A stretch of DNA of 64,000 nucleotides, taken from NCBI GenBank assembly GCA_963742725.1, contig CAVUMX010000001.1:2810791-2874790 (forward strand), written 5' to 3'. This document shows positions 33,644 to 42,777 of this stretch, in pieces. The position numbers and the translations under genes were made by a program. Within the stretch, counting starts at the first letter, position 1. Every line of letters starts with the position of its first letter. Source of the DNA: CAVVAL01 sp963742725. Its GTDB lineage: Bacteria > Actinomycetota > Actinomycetes > Mycobacteriales > Cryptosporangiaceae. Below the pieces are notes generated by a model. It made no database searches. It saw only the letters and a list, made by a program, of their open reading frames with translations, and was not told the origin of the DNA.

Positions 33644-36312
33644 GCACCGGCGACCCGTTCGACACCGCGCGTAGGCGCGACGCCGTCCTGCAGGCCTGGG
33701 CCGCCTCGCCGACCCGGTTCCGCGAGGACGCCAACGCCGAGGAGGACCTGGTCGTCGGCGGGTACGCCGATCGGCTCCTGATCGAGCTGGCCCAGAATGC
33801 CGCCGACGCGGCCCTCCGCGCGGGCGTACCCGGCAGGCTGCGGATCCGGTTCGACGGATCGGTCCTGACCGCCGCCAACACCGGCGCGCCCCTGGACCGT
33901 GGCGGCGTCGACGGGCTGACCTCGCTGCGGGCATCATCCAAACGGGACGGTGACACGGTCGGCCGGTTCGGAGTCGGGTTCGCGGCGGTGCTCGCGGTCA
34001 GCGACGAGCCGGAGGTCCGGTCCCGGGACGGCGGTGTGCGGTTCTCCGCGCTGGCCACCCGGTCCCTGGTGGACGAGCTGGGTGGCCCGGCCGCCGAGGA
34101 AGCCGCGCGGCGCGGCGGGCGGGTACCGGTCCTGCGGTTGGCGTGGCCGATCGTGACCCCGCCGGCGGACGGGTTCGACACCGAGGTCGTGCTGCCGGTC
34201 CGCGACGAATCCGCCGCCCGCGCGCTGCTGGCGGCGTTCGATCCGACGTTGCTGCTCGCACTGCCGGGGCTGGCGTCCATCGAGGTGGACGGCCGTACGG
34301 TCGAGCGGCGTGACGACGGCGACGACGTGCTCCTGATCGAGGACGGTGTGACGACCCGCTGGCGCTGCGCCCGATTGTCGGGGGAGTTGCCGCCCGAGGT
34401 GCTGGCCGGACGTCCGGTCGAGGAACGGTCGTCCTGGTCCGTGCTGGCGGCGGTTCCCGTCGACGCGGACGGTTCGGTGGTCCCGCTGAGCGGCGAACAG
34501 GTCGTCCACGCGCCGACGCCGAGCGACGAGCCGCTGTCGCTGCCGCTGCGGCTGGCGGCGTCGTTCCCGCTCGACACGACGCGCCGCCGGGTCGCGTCCG
34601 GCTTACTCACGGATTTCCTGGTCCGCCAGTCCGCGCGGGCCGTCGTCGACCTCGCCGAACGCGTGGCGGCCGAGCCGAGCGCGCTGGCGCTGGTGCCCCG
34701 GCCGGCGCTCGCCCGTGCCGAACTCGACGCCCGCATCTGCTCCGAGGCCCTGGACGCCCTCGCCGTGGCGCCGCTGCTGCCGGCCGCCCTCGACGCCGAC
34801 GAACGCGTGGTGAGCCGGCGGGCGGTCGTCGCCGAACCGTCCGTCGCGCCGGCCGTCCAGCTGATCGCCGACATCGTGCCGGGCCTGCTGCCTGCGTCCT
34901 ACAGCGCCGACCGGACGGCACTCGACGCGCTCGGTGTCCGCCGGCTCGGCCTCGGGGACGCCGTCGAAGCGGTCGCCGGGGTGACCCGCCCGCCGGACTG
35001 GTGGCGCGACCTGTACGCCGCGCTCGCCGAGACCACTCCCGGCCTCGCCGAAGCCGACGCGCTCGCCGGCCTGCCGGTACCGCTCGCCGACGGCCGCACC
35101 GTGACCGGCCCGCGCGGGCTGCTCCTGCCCGGCGACGGGCTCCCGGCCCAGGCGGTCGGTGCGTTGGGCCTGCGCGTCGTCCACCGGGACGCCGTCCACC
35201 CACTGCTGGAACGGCTCGGCGCCCAGCCGGCGACGCCGCACAGCCTGCTCGCCGACGACCGGGTCCGGTCCGAGGTGGCGCATTCCTTCGACGCGGACGA
35301 CCCGGAGCCGGTCGCCGAGGCGGTCCTGGAGCTGGTCGCCGCCGCGGGCATCGCGCCGGGTGACGAGCCATGGCTGGGGGAGCTGGCGCTGCCCGCCGCG
35401 GACGGCGACTGGTACCCGGCGAGCGAACTGCTCCTGCCGGACGCGCCGCTGGCCTCGGTCGTCGCGAAGGACGCGCCGTTCGAGGTCGCCGAAACGGCCC
35501 TGGTCGAGCGGTGGGGCGCGAGCCTGCTGGAGTCGGTCGGTGTCCTGCGGACGTTCCCGCTCCTCGACGAGGACGACGTCGACCTGGCCGACATCGACGA
35601 CCTCCACCTGGACGGCGGCGAGGACTGGGCCGACGCCGTGGACGAGCTGGTCGGGGCCCCGGTCGAGGGCGTCCGGATCGAGCGGCTGCACGCCATCCGG
35701 GACCTGGAACTTGTCGACCCGGACCGTTGGCCGGCCGCCCTGGAACTGCTCGGCGAGGGAACGCTACGTGCCGTCCTGGCAGCGCCGGCGGTGGCGCTCA
35801 CCGGCGACGGGCGCCGCGTCGAGGTGCCGTCGTACACGCGCTGGTGGCTGGCGTCCCATCCGGTGCTGGGCGGTTACCGCCCGACGGAGCTGCGCACCCC
35901 GGACGCCGCCGCGCTGGACGGCCTGTTCGACCTCGCGGACGGCGATCCGGCGCTGCTCGGCCTGCTCGGCTGCCGGACCGGCCTCGCGGACGTGCTGGAC
36001 GCGGCGCGCGCCGACCCCCGGTTCGCGGCGGAACTGTTCGACCGGCTCGCCGACCCGGCCCGCACGGTGACGCCGGCACTGTTGCGCGAGGTGTACCCGC
36101 GCCTCGCCGAGGCGCTGGACGGCGTGCAGATCGCGCCGCCGCAGGCCATCCGGGTCGCGCCGGGCAGCGTCGTGCCCGCCAGCCAGGCCGCGGTGCTCGA
36201 CGCGCCGTGGCTGCTCGACGCGCTGGACGGACGGGCGGGTGTGCCGGGCGGCTCCGACCCGGAGGCCGTCGCGGACCTTCTCGACATTCCGCTGCTGTCG
36301 GAACTGGCCTGA
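33640..36312 (+). CDS. Sacsin/Hsp90-like ATPase-domain protein
   Basis: 890 residues. The N-terminal 200 residues form a GHKL/Hsp90-type ATPase: the N-box IELAQNAADAAL carries E49 and N53, the segment LRASSKRDGDT lies near 97-106, and the glycine lid GRFGVGFAAVLAV is near 108-120. The G1-box Asp of Hsp90 is replaced by AANTGAPLD, so ATP use may differ. The rest is mostly helical with no family I could name. GTG 33640 overlaps the DUF3027 stop. Human sacsin has similar Hsp90-like modules; a chaperone-like role is inferred. Confidence 0.82.
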   Translation: MSTGDPFDTARRRDAVLQAWAASPTRFREDANAEEDLVVGGYADRLLIELAQNAADAALRAGVPGRLRIRFDGSVLTAANTGAPLDRGGVDGLTSLRASSKRDGDTVGRFGVGFAAVLAVSDEPEVRSRDGGVRFSALATRSLVDELGGPAAEEAARRGGRVPVLRLAWPIVTPPADGFDTEVVLPVRDESAARALLAAFDPTLLLALPGLASIEVDGRTVERRDDGDDVLLIEDGVTTRWRCARLSGELPPEVLAGRPVEERSSWSVLAAVPVDADGSVVPLSGEQVVHAPTPSDEPLSLPLRLAASFPLDTTRRRVASGLLTDFLVRQSARAVVDLAERVAAEPSALALVPRPALARAELDARICSEALDALAVAPLLPAALDADERVVSRRAVVAEPSVAPAVQLIADIVPGLLPASYSADRTALDALGVRRLGLGDAVEAVAGVTRPPDWWRDLYAALAETTPGLAEADALAGLPVPLADGRTVTGPRGLLLPGDGLPAQAVGALGLRVVHRDAVHPLLERLGAQPATPHSLLADDRVRSEVAHSFDADDPEPVAEAVLELVAAAGIAPGDEPWLGELALPAADGDWYPASELLLPDAPLASVVAKDAPFEVAETALVERWGASLLESVGVLRTFPLLDEDDVDLADIDDLHLDGGEDWADAVDELVGAPVEGVRIERLHAIRDLELVDPDRWPAALELLGEGTLRAVLAAPAVALTGDGRRVEVPSYTRWWLASHPVLGGYRPTELRTPDAAALDGLFDLADGDPALLGLLGCRTGLADVLDAARADPRFAAELFDRLADPARTVTPALLREVYPRLAEALDGVQIAPPQAIRVAPGSVVPASQAAVLDAPWLLDALDGRAGVPGGSDPEAVADLLDIPLLSELA

Positions 36313-36468
36313 TCGCGGGGGGTACTAGGGGATTCACGTCCCTTCCCGAACCGGCCAATTTGGATATACTTCGCCCGTCGGGCCGCGAAACACAATTATA
36401 GCGGTCCGCGGCGCGCGCCTCGGGGTCATTCATCAAAGGGGGATGGAGAAAGACAGAGGGGTCGTGCC

Positions 36469-38568
36469 ATGCGACGAAGCCTGCGCATTCGACGGAACGC
36501 GATAGCCGCGATCACCGCCGCGCTTCTTGTACCAACTGGTGCCGCCACGGCGGCGTCCGCCGCCGAAGAACCCGCTGCCACCTGCGGAATCACGCAGGTC
36601 CGGACGCTGGACGGCAGTTGCAACAATCTTGCCAACCCTAACTGGGGTCGCACGGATACCGCTTACCTGCGCGTCACCGGCGCCAATTACGCCGATGGGA
36701 TAGGGCGGCCTGTCGCCGGTCCGGAAGCGCGTTATGTCAGCAACCGGGTATTCAACGACAACGCCCAGAACCTGTTCTCCGAGAATGGCGTCACCCAATG
36801 GGGGTTCGCCTGGGGACAGTTCATGGACCACACCTTCGGATTACGTCAGGAAGCCGGCGGCGAGGATGCACCGATCCGGTTCAACCGCAACGACGCGATC
36901 GAGGAATTCACCAACGATCTTGGCGCGATTCCCTTCATGCGGACGCCGGCCGCGCCGGGTACCGGAACCGGCACGACGGTCCGCCAGCAGCTCAACACCG
37001 TCAGCAGCTACATCGACGGGTTCAGCGTGTACGGATCGACGGCCAGCAGGCTCGAATGGCTCCGCGAGGGACCGGTGGACGGCAACCTGGCGAACAACGG
37101 GGCACGCCTGCTGCTCGACAGCAGGTACCTGCCCCGCCGGCAGTATCGGGGCGACGGTCCGACCTCGCCCGACATGGCGGCCGACGGGCGGCTGCGAGGA
37201 CAGCCGTACGACGCGATGGTCGCCGGCGACGTCCGCGCGAACGAGAACATCGCGCTGACCGCCACCCACACGCTGTTCGCGCTCGAACACAACCGGATCG
37301 TCAACGCGCTGCCCCGGTCGCTGACCGAGGCGCAGAAGTTCGAGATCGCCCGGCGCGTAGTCGGTGCGGAGCAGCAGTACATCACCTACACCGAGTTCCT
37401 GCCGGCGCTCGGCGTGACGCTTGCGCCGTACCGGGGCTACCGGTCAGGCGTGAACTCCAGCCTGTCGAACGAGTTCGCGGTGGTCGGGTACCGGGCGCAC
37501 AGCATGATCCACGGCGAACTGGAGCCGATCGCGCCGTCGGGCACGTACACCGAGGAGCAGCTGGCGAAGCTGGAGGCTCAGGGTGTCGAGGTCGAGGAGG
37601 AGGAAGGCAACACCGTCCTCGTCGTCCCGCTGAACATCGCGTTCTTCAACCCGCAGCTCCTCAGGGACATCGGCCTCGGACCGGTCCTCAAGGGGCTCGG
37701 CGGCGAGCCGCAGTACAAGAACGACGAGCAGATCGACAACCAGCTGCGCAGCGTGCTGTTCCAGATCCCGGTACCGGGCAACCCGGACTGCCTGGACGGT
37801 CCCGAGCTGCCGCGCTGCTTCCGTAGCGTCGTCGACCTGGGCGCCGTGGACATCGCGCGCGGTCGCGACCACGGGATGCAGCTGTACAACAACATGCGGC
37901 GCACCTACGGGCTGCCGGCCAAGACCAGCTTCACGTCCGTGACGGGCGAGAACACCGACCGGTTCCCGACGAACGACCCTGAGGTCGACCCGGCCGACCC
38001 GATCAACGACCCCGACATCATGGACTTCGTCAAGCTGTTCGACGGGGACGGCAACCCGATCGAACTCGGTACCCCCGAGGCCGACGGAGAGGCCGTCGTC
38101 GGCATCCGCCGCACGACCCTCGCCGCCCGGCTCCGCGCCATCCACGGCGGCCAGGTCGGCAGCATGGACGCCTTTACCGGGATGCTGTCCGAGCGGCACC
38201 TGCCCGGCAAGGAGATGGGCGAGCTGCAGCACGCGATCTGGAAGAGGCAGTTCGAGAACTTGCGCGACGGCGACCGGTTCTTCTACCGGAACGACCCGGC
38301 GCTGGCCGAGATCGAGCGCCGCTACGGCATCAGCTACCGCCGGACGCTCGGCCAGGTCATCAACGACAACACGGGCGTCGAGACCCAGGACAACGTGTTC
38401 ATCGTCGAGGAGGAAGAAGCTGAGGTACCAGCCTGGGCGCCCGGGACGGCCTACGCCGTCGGTGACCAGGTGACCTACAACGGCCTGACGTACTCGTGCC
38501 GGCAGGCGCACACGTCACAGTCCGACTGGACGCCATCCGCGACCCCGGCCCTCTGGTCGGAGATGTAG
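36469..38568 (+). CDS. Secreted animal-type heme peroxidase with C-terminal chitin-binding-like module
   Basis: 699 residues. A signal peptide (1-31) precedes a mammalian-type (peroxidase-cyclooxygenase) heme domain. The distal site is Q117 and D120-H121 (WGQFMDHTF), the catalytic Arg-x-x-Glu is R256-E259 (GDVRANEN) next to HTLFALEHNRI, and the proximal His is H344 (YRAHSMIHG). D120 and E259 match the two residues that make ester bonds to heme in myeloperoxidase. The last 45 residues (WAPGTAYAVGDQVTYNG ... WTPSATPALW) match a CBM5/12 chitin- or polysaccharide-binding fold, separated by an acidic linker. Expected to act outside the cell, perhaps oxidising halides or phenols near a polysaccharide. 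Confidence 0.9.
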   Translation: MRRSLRIRRNAIAAITAALLVPTGAATAASAAEEPAATCGITQVRTLDGSCNNLANPNWGRTDTAYLRVTGANYADGIGRPVAGPEARYVSNRVFNDNAQNLFSENGVTQWGFAWGQFMDHTFGLRQEAGGEDAPIRFNRNDAIEEFTNDLGAIPFMRTPAAPGTGTGTTVRQQLNTVSSYIDGFSVYGSTASRLEWLREGPVDGNLANNGARLLLDSRYLPRRQYRGDGPTSPDMAADGRLRGQPYDAMVAGDVRANENIALTATHTLFALEHNRIVNALPRSLTEAQKFEIARRVVGAEQQYITYTEFLPALGVTLAPYRGYRSGVNSSLSNEFAVVGYRAHSMIHGELEPIAPSGTYTEEQLAKLEAQGVEVEEEEGNTVLVVPLNIAFFNPQLLRDIGLGPVLKGLGGEPQYKNDEQIDNQLRSVLFQIPVPGNPDCLDGPELPRCFRSVVDLGAVDIARGRDHGMQLYNNMRRTYGLPAKTSFTSVTGENTDRFPTNDPEVDPADPINDPDIMDFVKLFDGDGNPIELGTPEADGEAVVGIRRTTLAARLRAIHGGQVGSMDAFTGMLSERHLPGKEMGELQHAIWKRQFENLRDGDRFFYRNDPALAEIERRYGISYRRTLGQVINDNTGVETQDNVFIVEEEEAEVPAWAPGTAYAVGDQVTYNGLTYSCRQAHTSQSDWTPSATPALWSEM

Positions 38569-38579
38569 GTCATCCGCGC

Positions 38580-38619
38580 GCACTGCCCCGGTTTCCCACC
38601 CTGCCGACCGGGGCAGTGC
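38580..38619 (+). terminator. Terminator after the peroxidase gene
   Basis: GCACTGCCCCGG (38580-38591) pairs with CCGGGGCAGTGC (38608-38619), a perfect 12-bp stem with a 16-base loop, followed by a C/T-rich tail. Confidence 0.75.
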
Positions 38620-38649
38620 CCTTCCCTTTCCTGCTCCGGCGGCCGCCGC

Positions 38650-38907
38650 CTAGTCGCCCCGGGCGGCGGCCGTCCGGCCGAGACGGTCGCGCCGGCGCCG
38701 GCAGTACCAGACGCCGAGGACGCCGAGCCCGGCACCGGCCGCGCAGGTCCACAGCCACCACGTCCGGTCGGTGTCGGCGAGCCACTCCCGCGCGAACACC
38801 AGCAGGACGAGGCCGGCGACAGCCCACAGGACGGTGCCCGCGGTCACCACCCGGACCGCGTCGACATCGAGCGGTTCAGGCGCGGGACGGCGTGGTCGGC
38901 GAGACAT
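38650..38907 (-). CDS. DUF2530 membrane protein
   Basis: 85 residues with a basic start (MSRRPRRPAPEPLDVDAVRV) and two helices, about residues 20-40 and 50-68, then a basic tail RRRRDRLGR. This matches the small DUF2530 family, function unknown. ATG 38907 is chosen because PEPLDVD marks the usual start. It is divergent from the purine permease by about 90 bases. Confidence 0.8.
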   Translation of the reverse strand: MSRRPRRPAPEPLDVDAVRVVTAGTVLWAVAGLVLLVFAREWLADTDRTWWLWTCAAGAGLGVLGVWYCRRRRDRLGRTAAARGD

Positions 38908-38998
38908 ACCCGCAGCGTATCCGCCGTAATACATGCATCTGTCACGGGCGCGTGGCACGCTACCGCTGCCTACCTCCGTCGCGAGAGGACGCCGCGCC

Positions 38999-40474
38999 AT
39001 GACCCAGGTCCGTGCCGCTCAGCCGGCGAACGCCATCGACCGCTACTTCCAGGTCACGGCGCGCGGGTCCACGTGGGCCCGCGAGGTGCGCGGCGGGCTC
39101 GCCACGTTCTTCACGATGGCGTACATCGTCGTGCTCAACCCGATCATCATCGGATTCAGCGAGGACGCCGACGGTGCCGTCCTCGGCGGCGAGAAGGTCG
39201 CGGCGGCGACTGCGCTCGTGGCCGGCGTGATGACGATCCTGATGGGCGTCGTCGGCCGGTACCCCCTCGCGCTCGCCACCGGCCTGGGCCTCAACGCGTT
39301 CGTCGCGGTCGGCATCGCCACCCAGATGAGCTGGGCGGACGCGATGGGCCTGGTCGTCATCGAGGGCCTGATCATCACCGTGCTGGTGCTCACCGGCTTC
39401 CGGACGGCCGTCTTCAACGCGGTGCCGACCCAGCTCAAGACGGCGATCAGCGTCGGCATCGGCCTGTTCCTGACCCTCATCGGGCTGGTCGACGCCGGAT
39501 TCGTCCGCCGCATCCCCGACGTCGCGAACACGGTCGTCCCGCTGCAGCTCGGCGTGGACAACCGGCTGCTGGGCTGGCCGACGCTCGTGTTCGTCCTGGG
39601 CGTCCTCGTGATGCTGGTGCTGGTGATCCGCAAGGTCAAGGGCGCGATCCTGATCGGGATCCTCGGCGCGACGCTGCTCGCGATCCTCATCGAGGCGGTC
39701 GCGAAGGTCGGTCCGTCGGTGTCGTTCAACGCGGCCGGCGAGCGGGTCGTCAACCCGTCCGGATGGAGCCTCAACGTGCCGGCGTGGCCGGACAAGGTCG
39801 TCGACCTCCCCGACTTCGGGCTGCTCGGCCAGTTCAGCCTGCTCGGTTCGTTCGAGCGGGTCGGCGCGATCACCGCGCTGCTGTTCGTGTTCACGCTGCT
39901 GCTCGCGGACTTCTTCGACACGATGGGGACGATGGTCGCCGTCGGCGCCGAGGGCGGGCTGCTCGACAAGGAGGGCAACGTCCCGCACGCGCGCGAGGTA
40001 CTGCTGGTCGACTCCCTGGCGGCGGCCGCGGGCGGCGCGTCGAGCGTGTCCAGCAACACGTCGTACATCGAATCGGCGGCCGGCGTCGGCGAGGGCGCCC
40101 GGACGGGCATCGCGAGCGTCGTCACCGGCGTGCTGTTCCTGCTCGCCACGTTCCTCGCGCCGCTCGTGGCGGTGGTCCCGTTCGAGGCCGCGACGCCCGC
40201 GCTGATCATCGTCGGGTTCCTGATGATCACCCAGCTCCGCAACATCGAGTGGAGCGACTACGAGATCGCGATCCCGGCGTTCCTCACGATGGTCCTGATG
40301 CCGTTCACGTACTCGATCACGGTCGGCATCGGCGCCGGCTTCGTCTCGTACGTGCTGCTCAAGGTCGTGAGCGGCAAGACGCGGGCGGTCCACCCGCTGC
40401 TGTGGATCGTCGCGGCCCTGTTCGTCGCCTACTTCGCCATCGGCCCGATCGAGGAGCTGCTCGGCGTCAGCTAG
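38999..40474 (+). CDS. NCS2/AzgA-type purine permease
   Basis: 491 residues with about 12-14 helices. Family features are GLATFFTMAYIVVLNPIII near the start, GLGLNAFVAVGI, the LADFFDTMGTMVAVG motif near residues 303-317 and SSNTSYIESAAGVGEG in the second half, which match the AzgA-like hypoxanthine/guanine/adenine branch. It imports purine bases using the proton gradient. ATG 38999 follows GAGAGGA. The gene faces the same way as the sigma-factor pair. Confidence 0.9.
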   Translation: MTQVRAAQPANAIDRYFQVTARGSTWAREVRGGLATFFTMAYIVVLNPIIIGFSEDADGAVLGGEKVAAATALVAGVMTILMGVVGRYPLALATGLGLNAFVAVGIATQMSWADAMGLVVIEGLIITVLVLTGFRTAVFNAVPTQLKTAISVGIGLFLTLIGLVDAGFVRRIPDVANTVVPLQLGVDNRLLGWPTLVFVLGVLVMLVLVIRKVKGAILIGILGATLLAILIEAVAKVGPSVSFNAAGERVVNPSGWSLNVPAWPDKVVDLPDFGLLGQFSLLGSFERVGAITALLFVFTLLLADFFDTMGTMVAVGAEGGLLDKEGNVPHAREVLLVDSLAAAAGGASSVSSNTSYIESAAGVGEGARTGIASVVTGVLFLLATFLAPLVAVVPFEAATPALIIVGFLMITQLRNIEWSDYEIAIPAFLTMVLMPFTYSITVGIGAGFVSYVLLKVVSGKTRAVHPLLWIVAALFVAYFAIGPIEELLGVS

Positions 40475-40548
40475 TTCGCCTGTGCGTGCAACCTTCGGCC
40501 GTGTCCGACTGGTCGTTACCTCCGACCGAACGACATGGAGGAGGACAG

Positions 40549-41061
40549 GTGAGCGAGCCCGAGGGATTCCGGGAGTTCGTCGCCCTGCGCTCCCGCTCGT
40601 TACTGCGGACCGCGTGGTTGCTCACGGGGGACTGGCACACGGCTCAGGACCTCGTCCAGACGGCGCTGGCCAAGACCTGGCCACGATGGGGCCGGCTGAC
40701 CCGCCAGGATCAGCCGGAGCTGTACGTACGCCGCGTCATGGTGAACACCTACGCCACCTGGTGGCGGCGGAAATGGCGTGGCGAGGTGCCGAGCGAAACG
40801 CTCGCGGACGATGCCGCCACCGGCGACCTGTACGGCGACGTCGACCTGCGGGAGACCGTGCAGGCCGCGCTCGCCAGCCTGCCGAGACGCCAGCGCGCGG
40901 CCGTCGTCCTGCGGTACTTCGACGACCTCACCGAGGCCCAGGCGGCGGACGTGCTCGGCTGCTCCGTCGGCACCGTCAAGAGCCAGACGTCCCGCGCTCT
41001 CGCCAAGCTCCGCGTCTCTCCTCTGCTGGCGACGCTCATGCCTGAGGAGGTAACCCGATGA
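40549..41061 (+). CDS. ECF sigma factor, SigE family
   Basis: 170 residues. Region 2 is LRTAWLLTGDWHTAQDLVQT with YVRRVMVNTYATWWRR; region 4 is LPRRQRAAVVLRYFDDLTEA and CSVGTVKSQTSRALAKLR. This is the SigE-type ECF group abundant in actinomycetes, which recognises promoters with AAC and CGT boxes. GTG 40549 is preceded by GGAGGAGG. GCAACC (40488-40493) and CGTT (40514-40517) lie upstream, but their 20-base spacing makes an autoregulated promoter only a possibility. The stop overlaps the next gene (ATGA). Confidence 0.92.
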   Translation: MSEPEGFREFVALRSRSLLRTAWLLTGDWHTAQDLVQTALAKTWPRWGRLTRQDQPELYVRRVMVNTYATWWRRKWRGEVPSETLADDAATGDLYGDVDLRETVQAALASLPRRQRAAVVLRYFDDLTEAQAADVLGCSVGTVKSQTSRALAKLRVSPLLATLMPEEVTR

Positions 41062-41939
41062 ACCGCGTCGAGCAGGACCTGTCAGAACTGCTGCACAGCA
41101 CCACCCCCCAACCGCCCGTCGAGGTGTCGATGGACGAGGTCGGGCGGAAGGTCCGGCGCCGCCGCCGGTTCGCGGCTGCCGGCACGGCCGTCGCGGTGGT
41201 CGCCGTCCTCGCGTCCGGCGCGGCCATGTTCCGCCCGGCAGACGACGCCGTGCAGGTACAGGCCATGGCCATTCCTGGCGTCACCGCCGACGAGCAGGCC
41301 CGGATACTCCGCGAGTGTGACTCGCTCGGGGGCGATCAGCCACCGGGCCGCAGCAACCGCGATCTGGAGAAGCTGCGATCCGCTAGCAAGGTCTACAACG
41401 TGTTCCGCGGGCGCTCCGTCGCGTTCGCGCTCGTCATCGGGCCGGTGGAGACCAGGCACTGCGTCTACCGGAAGTCGCCAGGCGGCGACGGCGAGTTCAT
41501 GTTCCAGAGCGGCCATCTCAGCACCGTCCGCGCGGTCGACTACACCTGGCTGGCCGGCGACCTGGATCTCTCGATCCTGTCGTCGGTGGATGGCATCGTC
41601 GATCCTCGCTACGCGATCGTGGCGGCCGGGCGCGTGAGCGACCGTGTGGCCCGGGTGCGGTTCGACGGGCCGACCGGCAAGTCGGTAGAGGTCAAACCGG
41701 TAAACGGCACGATCGTCGCGGTCCTCGAGTTGGATCCGCGGAAGTACTCGGACGCTGAGCGCAACGATCCGGAGTTCGGGACAGTCAGTGCGTACGACGG
41801 CTCCGGTGAGCTGCTTGCCACGCAGAGTTCCCAGAGGGGACCAGACTGCTACGTGACTCCCGACGGCGTGCCCCTCGTCAAGGGTCGGCAGCCGGGCCCC
41901 GGCGTCACGTGCAAGCCTGCGGTGCCCTGGAAGCCCTAG
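41058..41939 (+). CDS. Probable membrane-anchored anti-sigma factor
   Basis: 293 residues. An N-terminal 38-residue cytoplasmic domain (MNRVEQDLSELLHSTTPQPP ... GRKVRRRRR) is followed by a helix at about residues 38-56 and a large extracytoplasmic domain with several Cys (ECDSLGG, HCVYRKS, DCYVTPDG, VTCKPAVP). ATGA overlap with the sigma gene and the short cytoplasmic end fit an anti-sigma factor, although no zinc-anti-sigma HxxxCxxC motif is present. The external domain may sense an envelope signal. Confidence 0.8.
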   Translation: MNRVEQDLSELLHSTTPQPPVEVSMDEVGRKVRRRRRFAAAGTAVAVVAVLASGAAMFRPADDAVQVQAMAIPGVTADEQARILRECDSLGGDQPPGRSNRDLEKLRSASKVYNVFRGRSVAFALVIGPVETRHCVYRKSPGGDGEFMFQSGHLSTVRAVDYTWLAGDLDLSILSSVDGIVDPRYAIVAAGRVSDRVARVRFDGPTGKSVEVKPVNGTIVAVLELDPRKYSDAERNDPEFGTVSAYDGSGELLATQSSQRGPDCYVTPDGVPLVKGRQPGPGVTCKPAVPWKP

Positions 41940-42628
41940 TCGATCTGGCGCCAGTACTGGCGCTTCTTCTCCTCCCGGACGACCACGCCGAGCTTCGCCA
42001 GTTCAGTGCGAAGCTCGGCGATGTCGTGGCTGTTGTCCTTGTCGAGGGCTCTCGCGCGGGCCTTGAGGAGGGCGTCGGCGCCGGGCGGGAGGTCGGGCGT
42101 GTCTTCGACCCAGCGCCGGTACGAGTCCTTGTACGGATCGCCGTCGGCGAGCCACGGATAGCCGTGGGCACGGAACGCGGCGACCACCTCGGCCTGCGTC
42201 AGATCGGACGGCTCGCGCGCCAGCTCCTCGCCACGGTGCCCGAGCAGGACGATCTTCTTGCCGTCGAAGAACGCCCCGCTCACGGCCGTCCGCTCGACGT
42301 CCTTGGACTTGCCGTCACGCGTGAACACGACCCGCTCGCCGGTGATCCTGAGCGACAGCAGATCGGCGACGATGAGGACCGCCAGCACCAGCCCGGCGAC
42401 GAACCCGACCGCGTAGGAGCCGATCGTGGCGTACGGCTCGTTGATGGACTCGATCAGCTCGATCGGGCCCTGGTAGGGCACCCACGGCAGCCCGACCGCC
42501 CAGTGCACCACCGCCAGCAGGAGCCGACCGGCGACGCCGCTCAGCAGCGGGACGCCGATCCAGATGCAGGCGATGACCCACCGCGCGTCCGCGACGACGG
42601 TCTCGTCGTGCTGCGGCACTGCACTCAT
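41936..42628 (-). CDS. YqeB-like membrane protein
   Basis: 230 residues. Two helices lie at about 15-38 and 62-82; the C-terminal 140 residues form a PH-like domain followed by a charged end (LLKARARALDKDNSHD and KKRQYWRQID). It resembles the YqeB family of small membrane proteins with unknown function. ATG 42628 is chosen by the start MSAVPQHDETVVADARW. The 3' end overlaps the anti-sigma gene by four bases; the genes are convergent. Confidence 0.75.
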   Translation of the reverse strand: MSAVPQHDETVVADARWVIACIWIGVPLLSGVAGRLLLAVVHWAVGLPWVPYQGPIELIESINEPYATIGSYAVGFVAGLVLAVLIVADLLSLRITGERVVFTRDGKSKDVERTAVSGAFFDGKKIVLLGHRGEELAREPSDLTQAEVVAAFRAHGYPWLADGDPYKDSYRRWVEDTPDLPPGADALLKARARALDKDNSHDIAELRTELAKLGVVVREEKKRQYWRQID

Positions 42629-42745
42629 CGGGCTGGCTCCCCTCGACCGAACTCCGATTCCGAGATTCCACCACGAAACGCCGGGACAAGTCCTCCACGA
42701 GGATGAACCCCGCCTCCGCCTGTGGAATGGACCACTGGTGGAAGT

Positions 42746-42775
42746 CGTTAGCAAGGGTAATGACCTATGCTAACG
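42746..42775. promoter_or_regulatory. Operator and leaderless promoter of the MarR gene
   Basis: CGTTAGCA (42746-42753) and TGCTAACG (42768-42775) form a perfect 8-bp inverted repeat with a 14-base spacer. TATGCT (42766-42771) overlaps the right arm and is followed by six bases and ATG 42778, so transcription probably starts at the ATG. MarR binding would block this promoter. Confidence 0.65.
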
Positions 42776-42777
42776 AT

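Noticed and set aside
40488..40517. GCAACC and CGTT as an autoregulated SigE-type promoter
   Set aside because: The 20-base spacing is longer than usual for ECF promoters, so it is mentioned only in the sigma factor entry.
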